A DNA stretch of 64,000 bases from Leuctra nigra (GCA_934045905.1 OW203766.1:24298309-24362308), one strand, 5' to 3'; shown: positions 44,524 through 58,500, counted from the stretch's first letter. Numbers and translations: made by a program. The notes: a model not told the origin generated them from the sequence alone.

Positions 44524-46149
44524 AGAGGGGGTCTGGGTGGTTTGTCCACAGAAAACTGCTGCGCAGATTTTTTTTTTGAAAACTAGGATGTGTCACCTCC
44601 TTAGTTAACAACTTAATTGCATCACTAAAAGGTTGAGGCTATGGTTGAGGAATCCATATAAATCCTACTTTATTAGACCCTTACGAATTTGAATATGGAG
44701 GAGAAAATTGCCGCGCAGCGATATTTTTGAAAACGTACTATCTTAGATTAGTTAAAAATCTTATTAGAACATAGATTTAGAGCGGTCAGATCTGCAATCT
44801 AAAGAAGGTCTAGAATTACAAGATTTGACAGTGCCAAAGGTGTCAGAGTACGGGGAAAAGTAGGGTTTGTTTTGAAGATTATGAAATGCCGTTACGGTAT
44901 TCGCATCAGTCATCGAAATTCACTACCAATATGAGCTAGAGAAACTGTTCTCTACGACACATTACTTACGTAATTGTAAATTGAGAGCAAGAAAGTGTAT
45001 GTGAATGTAGAATATTTTCCCCGTGGGGGCACTGGCTCGGCCCAGGGGTACCCCCCCCCCCCTCCCGCTCCCAACACTGGGGGCATTACAATTTTGCTGG
45101 GCAACTTACAAGAATCTAATTCCGGACATTCAATTCTAAAATTCTAGGGGTAAAAAAGGTCTCACAAATACTGTATTTTTGGAAAAATATTTATGCATAC
45201 GAAAAGACTATCTCGTACGAAATGAATGGGGGGGGGAGGGGGGGGCACACCACAATGCGGGTCCGGGCCGCACAGGCCCGGGAAAAATGTGGAATTCGAG
45301 AGGCATTTGGGCCATTTTCATGCGTTCAGAACTACTATCTTCGGCGATTTGATATTTTTATTTAGTGAATATTGAATTTTATATAGTGTAGGTACGTTTG
45401 ATATTTTCAATAAATCCGGACATTATGCCGTCCGGAATGAGGTAATTCCGCCAACCGGACAATGTTGTCCAATTCGGAGTATCCGGATAAAATCCGGACG
45501 GTTGGCAACCCTAATTACAATGAAATTTAATTTTGGAAAATTATTAGGTTCAATTTGTTATTTCAAGTTGCTCAGAATCGTGTACAGACAAAACGTATTT
45601 ATTTAAATTTTATAAATAAATTAGAATAAAGGTATAAACAATTTATACAAATACAAAATCTATTATTAACATCTAAAATATTATGTATATAATTTAGCAT
45701 TTAATTCTTGGATTGAAAGATGTTCTTTCTACACAAAATGAGATTGAAAACATGATTTTTGCAACGACGAACACTGATTTCTCTGTTATTTCTGATTATT
45801 TACATATTTCGTTTCATGAGGTTATTCCATTTTGACGGTTTGGGTCGGATAATCCATTAAATAATTCGCAATCATTGGTGCAGAAAACTACCAATTTTAA
45901 CATTTCGTAATGGGTTGAGATATTTTCATTCACCATGTATAATCCGGGCTCGACATTGTGCATGCAATTTGTTGACATGAATTTGATCGGGTTTATAGTT
46001 ATCGCCGAGCACTTAGCAGACGAGACACAAGTTTCACATGTCATGAGTATGTGGGCGGGGGAAGACAGTGACTGCAGCGACGAGAGAAGGCGAGTGGTGG
46101 GGGAAGCACGCTCTCCCTTCTAATCATGTCGACTGATCGCTCAGCAGAA
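44524..46149. other. Intron, no gene seen
   Basis: AT-rich with C and G tracts (45049-45062, 45228-45246) and a short GC-rich stretch near 45415-45510 in which TCCGGA recurs six times. No exon or element ends. Confidence 0.45.
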
Positions 46150-46522
46150 CGCGTTGAAAAAGGCTCAAAACTACAAATTTGCGATACGTTTGGAGACCAG
46201 ACCCGTGAACCAATTGATCTCAAACTTTACAAGTGTGTTGTTCAAAGATGAACTTAGGGTTATCACTTGGCACATTTTCAAAATTAAATTTTAAGCGGCA
46301 CCCAGCGAGACGAGAAAATGGCTATTTTTTCACCTAAATTCAACTAATTATTACTAATTAACGAAGCAAAAAATTAAAAATGTACCAAGGGATAACCCTA
46401 AGTTCTTCTTTTATCTAAGCATGGTTAAAATTTCAGATCATTTCGTCAACCCATTTCGTCCCCAATCGTATCGCAAATTTTGTCTACAGTAAAGCAGCAA
46501 AATCGCCCGCGCTTGCCGCACC
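46150..46522. mobile_element. TTAA-family element, copy C (truncated left)
   Basis: The right end GGTGCGGCAAGCGCGGGCG (on the minus strand) borders TTAA at 46523-46526. The interior (TTTGGAGACCAGACCCGTGA, CTTAGGGTTATCACTTGGCA) matches copies A and B. The left end is not found and is probably lost. Because it has no nested foldback it gives the ancestral middle of copy B. Confidence 0.65.
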
Positions 46523-46526
46523 TTAA

Positions 46527-47640
46527 GCAAGAGATACAAAGACTGGCCCTAATTCTTATTTGGCAATCTCAAAAGACTTTTAAAACGATTATTACAGGAG
46601 TCAATAATACGATTCCTGAATATGGAATTTACCCAAGAAAAAATACGGTAAATTCCACATCACTAATATTTAATACCTAGTTTATTTAATTGATGAGGAA
46701 TTAAATCTCTTCTAAAGAGAAAAACTGTTCTGGCCCAAAGCGCAATACAAAATTGTGAAGTTAATGGAAAAATTTCAGAATTATCAATAAATAGGCTAGT
46801 ATCAATAAATATGTCCGAATATACTGGAGAATTACCCAACCAGTCAAACATACACTTGACACACGTGTTTCGGAATAATTTTAGATTTCCTGTCCTCGTG
46901 TACGAAATCGTGTCCTTGGGGAGAAATAGGTAAACCACGTCCATTCATTGGTAGGTTGAAAACAAGGTATAACCTGCCTGCATCTCCTCCATCAGTCCCC
47001 CACCCACCTCCCCATAAAAAATCCACCCCTATGGCCTATACACACAAGCACATGCAATTCTGATGAAATTTCAAACAGTGAAATTACGAACCTATTGTTG
47101 GTTTAGAATGCTGAGATTTGGGTAATGAATATTAGTTACCAAACCTTAAACAATGCAGCTGGTATAAACGCAGCATCTTATGGGATGAATAGACGGCAGA
47201 TTTTGCAAGAAAAACTCTTCGAGTAGTAACCAAACTGACCTCTAGTAGTAGACATTTCAAAAATGTAGTTTACAATAATATATTTGGCGTTAACTTGCCA
47301 ACTCTGGCCTGAGAAGAAAATCCTGTAGCTTTATTTCTATGAATCAACGAAGACTTTTTATTATTTTACTAGACCCATTAAAAAGGTTCAAGTGAAGAAG
47401 GTAAGGCAGCGAAACTTCGTGGTTTTTGGTACTTCTAACACCTCTCTGGCGCTTTGTGCTTGAGAGCACAAATAATTTGTAGTGACTCACTAATGTTGAT
47501 AGTCAATCAATTGCTAAGAACATACTCGACTATATCCATTCCATACCCAGATGAGAAATGTGCATCATGTGAATAACAAGTCCAGGGAACTGAAGAGTAC
47601 AATGGTTGAAAATAAATAGGTATGACACAAAATTGTAGAA
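46527..47640. other. Intron/intergenic; hAT-related debris
   Basis: A segment near 46900-47010 (TGTCCTTGGGGAGA, GGTTGAAAACAAGGTATA, CTGCATCTCCTCCATCA) is similar to the interior of the hAT elements at 54327-54854 and 59321-59868, so it is probably an old relic of that family. Nothing else supported. Confidence 0.45.
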
Positions 47641-47645
47641 ATATA

Positions 47646-47651
47646 TTTATT
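47646..47651 (-). terminator. Candidate poly(A) signal of short TDRD form
   Basis: AATAAA on the minus strand about 1.4 kb past the stop at 49054. The interval 47652-49053 is AT-rich, free of recognisable transposons, and therefore fits a 3'UTR. Confidence 0.4.
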
Positions 47652-49053
47652 TTCCTTCCATTACAAATCATAAGATATGGAATAATAATACATACCCATA
47701 TATTTGGTTAATAAAACTGCACTACTTGCACAGTATGTCATAGATACTTTTATAAGACAGCAAAATTAATGTTCACATTCGAGTCGGTAATGGTATGCAA
47801 TGCATCCAAAATAAGTCAGTTGTTTTAAATTTCGAACACAATTTTTCATATTATTATTATCATCATTATTATTGATGATGTAGGTATTGTAAAAAAAAAG
47901 TCTTTATTCTCCAATGGCAGTAGAACAATATACAGCTAGCAATTCATCAGAGCAAGACGTTATTTCAAATGATACGGGAAAATCTATGTTTTTCACACAG
48001 TAAGGCTGCAACATGAAGTTAGATTACGTTTGGAGTTCATATCTACTGACTTTTAAAGGCAGTAAAAGTAGAATGCAACTTCAGAATGCAATTAAAACAT
48101 TACTATGTTGCATACAGCTAGTTACAAAAAATAACTATTATTTTGGAAGACTATTTATCAATACGTATCATACTTATACAGGTACTAACTAGGTAGTACC
48201 TGCAAAAATAAGCAGAACAAATTTAGCATGAGTTAGTAAATAACATAGAATGAAAAAAGAGATGATATTAATGCTACGTAGGTACAATGCCAAAACTTTA
48301 AATTCAAACATTTTACAAAAGTATAAAATAAAGAAAAATCTTTTAATCGTGCATCTAATTTTTTCCACTTGTTATTCACAGATGCACATTTTTTGTAGAC
48401 GTCGGGAAATTAAACATATACCCTATATAAAATAATACCAGCAGATAAAAAAAAAATATATGATATAAATGATTTCAACTGAAATTTCTACCATCTAATA
48501 AATACCTAGGTAGGTCACACTCACACGGTATGTAGTTGACCATTACAACATTCAAGTTTGTAGGTATATCTGTCAAAATTTTCTTTGATTGATGGTACAT
48601 AATTAGTATGTAGTTTCTTATAATGTGCGCGGTACTGAGGTAGATCAGATACATAACTAGTAACTACCTAGTTTTTAAACAAGCCAACATAAAAAAATAG
48701 AACCACAATAATTATGAAAATGTGTACATGATACTGGGATATTAATTTGTAAGATATCTGTTTCAAATACATAGTCCCCATCTACACACTAAACCCGACG
48801 CTATCCTTCGCTTAGCGATCAAAAACTAGGATTGAAAAACTTGGTTATCACTTTTTGATAGAACCAGTCCTATTAACATGAGCTAACTTAACTATTAGAT
48901 AAACTCTAAAATTCCAACTACAAAAGTATCAAATATAAAAACTCTAGAAAACTATACTCCGATATATTCAATTTTCAGATCCTGGCTTGTGGCACTCTTG
49001 GCAAAATCTTTGTCCCGATCAAAGTCCCGACATTAGTTGATGATCATCAACAC
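47652..49053 (-). other. Putative 3'UTR of the short TDRD form
   Basis: 1.4 kb between the stop codon of the extended exon 9 and an AATAAA. No frames of note and no inverted-repeat elements, in contrast to the flanks. Called as 3'UTR from position and composition only. Confidence 0.4.
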
Positions 49054-49515
49054 TCATTTAACCAAAAATTTAAATTTTGCCATTTTTTCCTGGACTGACA
49101 GTAAGACTGGCTTGTGAATAGCGATGGGAACTACTGCTTCCGCTTGAGCATGCCCAAGAGTGGGACTGGAAGTGCTTTCAACCTGCTCTAGCATGTCCTT
49201 CAACCTGTCCTGCAGGGATCGTCCGAGTGCCTTGGGAACAACATGTACTCGAGGTGCCTCTGCGATCGCCTGTTTAATCTGTCTATCTCTTTGTTTTAGC
49301 CTCTCATGTAGCGAGAGCCCGCCCGGGGAGGTCGCCTGTTTAATCTGTCTATCTCTTTGTTTGAGCCTCTCATGTAGCGAGAGCCCGCCAGGGGAGTTTA
49401 CCGTCGTTATGTGGTCTCGGAAGAACGTGGCGAAGCCTTCCTCGACCAGCTTGTCGTTGATATGAACGTCCTCGTCGCCGGTGGTGTCGACGAGGCTCAC
49501 CCACATCCACAGACG
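49054..49515 (-). CDS. Extended exon 9 of the TDRD gene (alternative C-terminus)
   Basis: Starts after a TTTACAG acceptor with RLWMWVSLVDTTGDEDVHIND..., the second half of the extended Tudor domain, through EEGFATFFRDHITT. Reading on gives 115 further codons to a stop at 49054-49056 with no interruption. The tail holds a perfect 22-residue tandem duplication (SPGGLSLHERLKQRDRQIKQ unit, 66 bp, at 49266-49397), then SLQDRLKDMLEQVE and SVQEKMAKF, so the SL(H/Q)(E/D)RLK helix motif appears about four times. The donor ACGACG|GTAAAC at 49402 would remove the tail. Either this is an alternative end or the tail is intronic; the open frame and charged amphipathic repeats favour real coding. Confidence 0.65.
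   Translation of the reverse strand, partial: RLWMWVSLVDTTGDEDVHINDKLVEEGFATFFRDHITTVNSPGGLSLHERLKQRDRQIKQATSPGGLSLHERLKQRDRQIKQAIAEAPRVHVVPKALGRSLQDRLKDMLEQVESTSSPTLGHAQAEAVVPIAIHKPVLLSVQEKMAKFKFLVK
49266..49397 (-). repeat. 66-bp in-frame tandem duplication in TDRD exon 9 tail
   Basis: Two adjacent 66-bp copies (49266-49331, 49332-49397) differ at only a few bases, and the translated 22-residue units are identical apart from the last residue. Length divisible by three keeps the frame. Mostly silent differences suggest recent duplication or coding constraint. Confidence 0.9.
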
Positions 49516-52500
49516 CTGTAAACAGGGTATAGAATGTCAAACTCATTGGCCACGAAACACTGCAATGCAAACTATGTAGTAGGTATATCACTTCATTTTT
49601 GGAAGTAAGTATTGTATGATGTATCTGCTGACTTCAGTTTCTCTTTTGTGAATATTTTCCTATGGTTAATATTTAATAATACAGTACTGATAAGAGAAAA
49701 GAGACTTTGTATTCTGGGCCGCCATTCTTGAAGCACTTAACAAGCCATAAATCAAAGTTAAATGTTTTAACAAGTTTCAAATGAGCCAAAGGTTGAGCTC
49801 AAGTTCTGTGACAAGACATTGATAATGTAAATTCAACATTGTGTGAAAAAGGGGGAATGTGGCACAAAAGTTGTTCAAGAAATTGGTCCGTTAGTATTAT
49901 GAGTTTATGAGTATTATGAGTTATTATGAGTTTTAGTATTATTAGTATTATGACTCATACAGAATCATAGGTAGTAATTTATTATAATTTGTTTCAAGAA
50001 AAATAATATAATATTATTCTTCTCCGCTAAGAATTGTGTTACTTGATCCAAGACTTGCCAAAATTTTGTAAATTGATAAAAATTACTTGAAAGGAAACAC
50101 ATGATTGAGCTTGAATACCTATGTCAGTCACAGACTTGTAATGAGTCAGGACATTACCAAAGTCATTCTTATTTTCCAATAATTTACTTGCATTATTTAT
50201 TATAAGTCTCTCATTACCACTTGAATAAACTGTCTAAAGTTCACAATCAAAAATGTTCTTTTTATGATACAATCTTCTACAGTAAAACCTCGGTAAATTC
50301 TCGGGGAACCCCTGTAAGTCGAATTCCATCATAAATCGAGGGGGTGAGTAGTGACTGGTGCTCACAAGCTTATCTTTACAACACATCTGGAAAAAATCAT
50401 TTTCTGAAGAAAAAAAAAATAAGTTGACATTCTTGAGTTAAAGTGGTTTCTTTGGGTCCCTTCAACTTCGACTTTTGAGGTTTTACTAAGTTTCAATAAT
50501 TAATAATCAAATGCATCGCGCACTTACATCTGGAAACACCTGTGAAATAGTAGCGACGATGCCCTTGTCCCTAACAAGGTCGAGGAGGCGTTTTCCGGCC
50601 TCTTGCTCAAAATTTCGGAGTCCATTCGGAGGGATGAGGTTCGCGCAACGGCACTGAATGGCCTGCCCCGGTAAGAGAGCAAACTTCTTGTGCATGAAGT
50701 GCAGCATCTTCATTTCAATCTTGGCTGTGTTGCCGTAGTCAACATACATATACTGGCAGACACAAAGATGAACATCATTCAATATTAAGTGATCTATGAC
50801 AATGTCAGCAGAACGGACCCCATCAAAGACAGGATTTTAGTGACCTTTACATAATATTTCTTACTAATGACAAATCAATTGCTTGGTAGGTGACACAAAG
50901 GTTTTAAAAGTTCTCGATTTATATTAAATATATACCTAATCTTGTTGATAGAGTAAGGCCGGGTAGGACCAACTTTGGATTAGCTAACTATCGATAGTTA
51001 GTGAGCAGTTAACCAATGAATCCAGTTGGCGCGAATTCCACAGCCAATGGGATTCACTAACTTCCACTAACTATCGATAATTAACTTAATCCAATTTTGG
51101 TCCTACCCGGCCTAAGAACGTAATGATTATCTATCTATAAAATCTAAATAAAATCTATCTATCTATCTATTATTGGTAGGGGTGTGCAAATATTCGATAT
51201 AGGTGAAGTATTCGGTTGAAGTCGAAGTATTCGAATTGGAAGTCGAATAGTAATATTCTGATATTCAAATTCTGATGTCGATAAAGTAGTTCACAAATTA
51301 TCTATGATTGGATGACGCCCGGCCACCACTTTTCGAGTTGGCAACACTGCAACCAAGGTCACCACACTCCCAGATCATCTGTCAGTGTTGTTATGAATGT
51401 GGAAATGTTTTACTTTTGCTGATCCTCAAAAGATGGAGCAAGTCCTGTGCTCTGTGCAAAACAAAAGCTTCAATTCACAAGTTCCTCAAGTGTCTTGAGC
51501 ATCTTGCTGGAAATAAGAAATGTGGTGCGCCACAACATGATGACAATGAATGTTTATTGTCCTCACTCATTGTTCATTATCCCTCTTGAATGAATAAAGA
51601 CTGCATCCACTGGACAGATGTTTTCAACAGTAGATCCCAGTGTTTGTAGGTGACTCAACCTACAAACAAACCTACATTTAACTTTTTGTAGGTGTGATGA
51701 CTTAAAAAAGTCGGCTATAGGTACTAACTGGATTTTATTTTTAACTGATTGATTTACTACTTGAGCAGTTTGTTATATAGCAGAGATTCAGCTATTGCAG
51801 TGTCCATCCAGCTTCCAAAACCAATTTGTGAACACTTTTTGACACCTGGGGGTTGTGTATATTTAATATGTAGAGTAACTATTCGATTAACAGATTCGAC
51901 GAGAAGTGATATTCGATATTTTATGGGCCAACGGCCAACTATTCGACTTCGACTCAAAAAATCACTATTCGCACACCTCTAATTATTGGAATAAGAAACA
52001 TGAATTTACATACCTAATCAACACAAATAATAATGATAAACACACTTACAGGGCTACAATGGACAGAATATGAAAAAAATACTATCATTTCATCTTGTCA
52101 TGTCAATAGATAATTGATAAGTGGAAATGTGCCAACGGCATTATAATAATCAATAATAATTATTGTCTGTATTGCATTAGTTCACATGGGATTTTACTTA
52201 TTGTATCAACATTCTTTGAGCAGACTGTAATAGATATTTAATGGGGTGTGTTATGATCATGCATGAAATTATTTAGTTTATGGCTACTTTATTACTGTTT
52301 CAAGCAATGCCATTGTTGGTTTCAAGTATCACCAAGCACTTGGTGAACAATCTGAGTCCAGTTACAGAGAGTGGGCGGGGAGATCTGCAGGTGTGTACCT
52401 TCTGTACTAAAAATATGGAACCTTCTTGGTGTATAAATCAGTAGCGATTTGTTTTTATATTTATTTGCAGCTAAACGGTCCAATTTACAGAAAATTTTCG

Positions 52501-55500
52501 AAGAGATAAAATGAAGAAAACACTCCCATTTACATATAGCAGAGCTTCTTCTATATCTATCTATTTTGGTTTGCCTACGTTCCCAATGGACATTTTGCGT
52601 CCAGCTTATTCCTTATGGGACTAAAATTCTTTGGATACTTTCGATTAAAATCACGTTTTTCGGTTTGCTGATCTCATTAGTAGAGCCAGTTTTAAATGGT
52701 GATGCGCGAATTCGCGAATTGTTCTGATTGCACTATTTTCTTCTACTAAAATCCATTTCATTGTGTATAGATCCCAAATCTACCATTTTTACATCGCGAA
52801 AAAAAACGAAATCCAACCCTGATCGCGATATTCAACATTTTCCGCGAAATGACCACGAAATAAAGGTTTTCTATTAAAATTACTGCTTTATCCCCCTAAC
52901 AGGTCACACAACAACAAACGAAACCAGTTTCTTTCCATGTGCTACTCAATCAACCCCCTCCCCCTCGCCAGACACTTTGCTACCCACCCTCAAAGTGAAC
53001 CAGACCAGTCTAACCAGTTGATGATGCCTCCAGGCTGCTTTGTTTTGCGCCCCCATCTGTTCAAGGTCGACCGGTTTTCCCAACCCCCCTTCCACCCTCA
53101 ACCAGTCGCAACTATTTATCAATAGTCTACTTACACAGAAGGATATTTTGGAACAATTACTGCACTGAAAATTGTTGGATTGGGAAAGAAAATATCTTGT
53201 CAAACTATACATTTTGCATCATGAAATTTTAAATATGTATCATCTATACAGAGAAAATGTGGGTTGGGGAAAAGACAGTACAGAGCATTAAAGACGCCAT
53301 TCTAGACAAGCCTATTTCAGTGCTAATAGTGCATGACCCATCCATTCCAATCCCTCCTCCAAAGTGGCATACATGTTTTTCATCAAATTATGGTTTCTGG
53401 GGGCTATTACAATGTGTTTTATAACCAATTTAATATCACCACAAAATCGCGAAATCCCTCTTCCAGAAAAAACACAAAAAACGAAATTGATGATTTTAAA
53501 AACGAATTTTAAGAAATAAAATCACCATTTAAAACTGGCTCTACTCATTAGTATCACATCCGAATTGATACCTTTTCATTTGTCTTACAGGTATTAATAG
53601 TTTGATGTGTAATTATGGTAAAATTTTTGTTTCTGACCGATGCCCTCCCCACCCCCCTCTTTAAGCTGCGTTTACAACAAAATTAACGTTCAAAAATTAA
53701 GAAAATTAAGTATTAACGCAATTTCAATTATCAAGCCCATGTAAACTTATGGATTCGTTCACAACGAAATTTTGTAAATTAACGTATGCCAATTTCACCT
53801 CAAAGTAGACCAACTTTCAACTTTCAAGTCGAACGTTAAGTGGAGGAACTTTCCTATTGTACCAACTCCCTACTGACTGTCTAGCTCTAGTGTACTTACA
53901 TTCACGGTATCATTGTCATTGACGCGCGTGACCTTCAATCGGTTAAATTCACCGTTGAGTTTAGCAACGCAGTAGAGCCCTTGCACGATGGCTGGCACGG
54001 GTACACGGTACTTGCCGGCCTCTTGCTCGTAGAACAAGCTGCAAGCAACACATTTGTATTATCAATAATATGCAATACTTGCTCATCTATAGATATCTCG
54101 AGTGTATTATTGATATCACTAATAAATTATGCAGTTCAACTTCCTGCGAGTGATTCAATGTTAATCTATGATGGCAGAATATCCACAATTTTGACCTCAG
54201 ATTTAAATATAACTTGCTGAAAATAGGTATTTTCTATGTAACAGTGAAAATGTTAATTTGTTCCTAGCTCTGGTGGATGTGGGTGTCAATACGAATGACA
54301 GTGCAGGAGAGCAGACTGATGTGAAGTAGAGGTCGGATTCGGGTAATGTTTTGTACCCGGCTACCCGCTTTAATTACCCGGGTACCTAATTACCCGGGTA
54401 ATAAAACATTATATTATTAAACAAAATTAATAATTTTTTTTTGTAAATGCATTGAATTTTTTGCACTGAGCCTGCCGCATTATCCGTGTCCTTGGGGAGA
54501 GATACACAAGTCCATACAATGGAAGGTTGAAAACAAGGTATATCTTGCCTGCATCCCCTCCATCATCAATCATTCACCAGCATTCTGATGAAATTACAAA
54601 CAATGAATTTACAAACCAAGTATTGGTTGGGATTATTGAGATTTGGGAAATATGAATAAATATTAAATTTAGTTTTCATATCTATGAACAATGCAGTTGG
54701 GGATTAAGTGGCAGCTGATGCAAAAAATGATAATTAGGTAACCTAAACAATAAAAAAAAATTTACCTTTTGAGACCCGGGTACCCGCCATTAGTACCCGG
54801 GTAATGGCGTACCCGGGTACCCGGTTTATACCCGGCTACCCTAACTGACCTCTAATGTGAAGTGATCTCAGCAAAGTGTTCACTAATTAATACCTACTAA
54901 CAGGGTAGAAAGCAAGTGATTGATACTCATCCGCGCTACATGACTAAAGAGTATTTATTATGAATATAAATAAATAAATAAATAAATAAATAAAAATGAA
55001 TATTTTAGTGGGATATTTGAAAATTTATTGTACATATACCTACCTCTTGGATACATTTAATTGTGATCCTGATCATCAACAATCTCTACTTGTTAGTAAA
55101 TGAACCTTTAACTTAGAGAAGCTATTAAGACAAAGGAGATTGGTAGGAATGTTAGTACTAACTAAACCGACTGAGTATAGAATAAGGAGCATACCGCATC
55201 TGCTCCTCGAGCTCATCCACCTTCTTGCTGTATTCAAGAGAACGGAGCTGGACGTAGAATCGGTCGATGTTGACGACTGCGGCGATGATGACCTCGATGT
55301 CCGAGTGCTGTTTGACGTACGGCGGCATCACCAGACGCGGGAACTCGTAGCCGAGCCCGACCACGTCGTCACGGAACATGGACAGCACCGACGGGGCAAG
55401 CTGTGGACATCAGATACGTACACTCTCAGAGAACCTACCTATTTTCGAGATTGTTCGAGACAAATTTCATATGGTGTCACGGCCCCCTGACGTCAGACCA

Positions 55501-58500
55501 AGCAAAATAATAAACTGACGGGGCAGATTGAAAGTTATTTTGTTCGGAAGGACGTCACTTTGGAGTCACGCTCGATTATACGAGCACTCGTACAAGCTCG
55601 AAAATAGGGGTCCAGGCGGTACTTAAGCCGAAATTGAGGTGCAAGAACAACCGAAAGGGCAAAGAAAAAAATTAGATTTAAAAATCAATTTTTAGAAGGA
55701 TTTAGAAGGACAAAAATGAAGTAGGTATAATCCAAATTAAATAACTCGATGCCCATTAAGAAAATATGCATGTAAATGCATACTTCTAGTTTATAATATG
55801 TTATGCCCGACACATTCAATCGAATTGGATGCGTGGATTTTAATGTTAAATTGTTCAAGGCCACACATGCGCGTGAAATTGCATCATAGAGATGGGTTCT
55901 AAAATCTAAGGTCACATCCAATGTTCGAGTTAGATGTGTCGTGTGTACTGGGCTTTACACATTTATGATTTACTCCTCTATTACCTTAGGAGCAGGAATC
56001 ACCCCGGTAACATCTAATGGCGGGATAATGGCAGCATACAGACGGCAGCAGCCGTTGGCCTGGCTCATGTGCACGGAACCGCTCAATTCACTGAACAACT
56101 CCGCAAGAGTAGAATAGTTCATCCCCGCATGGTCGAATGGTTCACCAAACATTTTCTAAACAACAAGGAGGCAACGTTACAATACAAAGTTTCTTGCTGG
56201 AGGACATTTAGAGGGGTTATGCAAAAGAAGACGACTAGGTACTTTCATATAAACAGCTTCCCAATTCATTACTTCATATTAAAATTAATTGAAATGAACT
56301 CTTAGAGATGAACAGGAATTACTTACTTCATATTCCAACGGGAAATCATCTATGTCAATGCCGCTTTGAAGAGACATCAGTAGTTCCTCAATCCTCTGCA
56401 CTGTGCTCTCTGGGATGAATGGCTCTGTAAACATTTTAGTCACACTGTTAAAACAAACTCTGCATAGTACAATGAAAATGTAAAATTCCAAAGAATCATG
56501 CTTTGAACAGACACTTGATAAGAATAATCATATCGACAAAGGAATGAAGAAACAGAACTTAAACTGAGACTACATTACAAAAAAAAAAATTAACTCTCCA
56601 TTCTGCCCATGCTTATTACGATGGTCAGAGTTGTTACTACCTACATATAGATTTTGAATAAACAAAATAAAAAATAATCAGTTTTTGGAAACCTGCATAC
56701 ATTTCTGCACTTTGAAAGTCTAGAAATGCTATTTGATTTGGCAAAATCAGCAATAGACCATTTAAGAAAGTCAGTGCGCATGCGATAACGCCTGACAGGT
56801 CCACAGCTGTCTAGTGTGTAGTGACTAGTGTCTGTTTGGTGTCTGTCATAAATGTACGTGTGTTCGAGAAGTCTGTGGGTGGGGTGACGTCACGCCAAGT
56901 CGTTTGAAGTGCGCACTGTGCATGCGTTAAAGCCTGATAAGATAAGTACCCCACCTCACCAACAGATGTCTCTTTACTTTCTTAAATGGCCGATTGATAT
57001 TTTTGGATGCTGCATAGGTACACAGTTGAGAAAGACAATGATGTTTAGAAACTAGGATGTTGATTAATTTCTATTTATAAAGCACCGAGACAAAGCTTTA
57101 ACATGTATGTACACTTTATTATCTTTGCACTGACAGGTAATCTCCGAGACCCAATCAGAGCAGGCAAGATCGGAGGTAATTTATCAAAATTCTGCTGTTC
57201 CCAGACATGGACCACCAATGTTGAAACCAAAACATTTGAATGTTTATATGATGAAAGAGCAGCAAAAGAATTTTACCTGGAACGTTTTTCTGGGCATAAA
57301 CCTTCCAATCCCCATTGTCTATCTGCTTGCAGAAGAAATATTCTGGAGTTGTCAACAGCATCTGCACAACGCTCACGTAACCACTCTTAATGAAGTCCAA
57401 CTTCTGCCGGTAAACTTTCTGAAAGGTAGTAAAAGGTCATTTAAATTGAAGCTATACCAAAAGGGGCAGGGTGTGAATTGATGAGAGGATTGGGGTAATT
57501 TCTCCATGGTTTTCCAACCCCGATTCCCAATAACTAATCGAGTACTAGAGTGCCACGCCCACCAGGCACTTCCGGAGTACACTGTATTTTTCCCTTATGG
57601 AAAATAACATGGGGTCTTACTTTGAATGCTGGTCATTTATAAACAAAACAGAGTTAAGAAAATCCCAATACACCACCATTAACTTCAATCTTTTATTTAT
57701 AATATTATGTCAACACATCTCTTCAAATATATACCGTAGTTAATCTGTTTAAGTTATTAAACAGCTCCAAAGTGCGACGTTGCAATCTACATCAATAATA
57801 TATTGTAACACGGCGCAGCGCGATGTCCTGGGAAGCAAGTTGGCAACTGCGACTTTACAAAAATGAAAAACAAATTAAACAATTTTCAACAATGATGCCA
57901 GACCTTGCATGTCAATTTTCGATTGTTGATCAAAAGTAAACAAAACTGAAGTATTTCTGTGTTCTTTAGGTTTATACAGTGAATCAAGTTCATATTATAG
58001 TTATTTTAATTTCAAGATACCATAAAACGAGATGTAATGAGCTGTTGAAATGTAGACTGACAGTTCATTGAATTTACATCTTGCACCGGTGTACATTTTC
58101 GTGACGTCATACAATGTGTAGTGTGTTGTTTAACTTGTAACAGTTTAAATTTGGTATATATTTGAAGAGATGTGTCAACATAATATTTTAAATAAAAGAT
58201 TGAAGTTAATGGTGGTGTATTGGGATTTTCTTAACTCTGTTTTGTTTATAAATGACCAGCATTCAAAGTAAGACCCCATGTTATTTTCCACAAGGGAAAA
58301 ATCCAGTGTACTCCGGAAGTGCCTGGTGGGCGTGGCACTCTAGTACCCTATTAAGGCATCCCAGGGTACCTATTCTATAATTTTTTATCTCGTCGTGATC
58401 GCCTTCATTTCACTTCACTGCCATTACGCCGAAATGAAGGCGTCACAAAAAGATATAGAATAGGTCCCCATCCCAGGCAAGAAAATGCAAGAAAATACCA

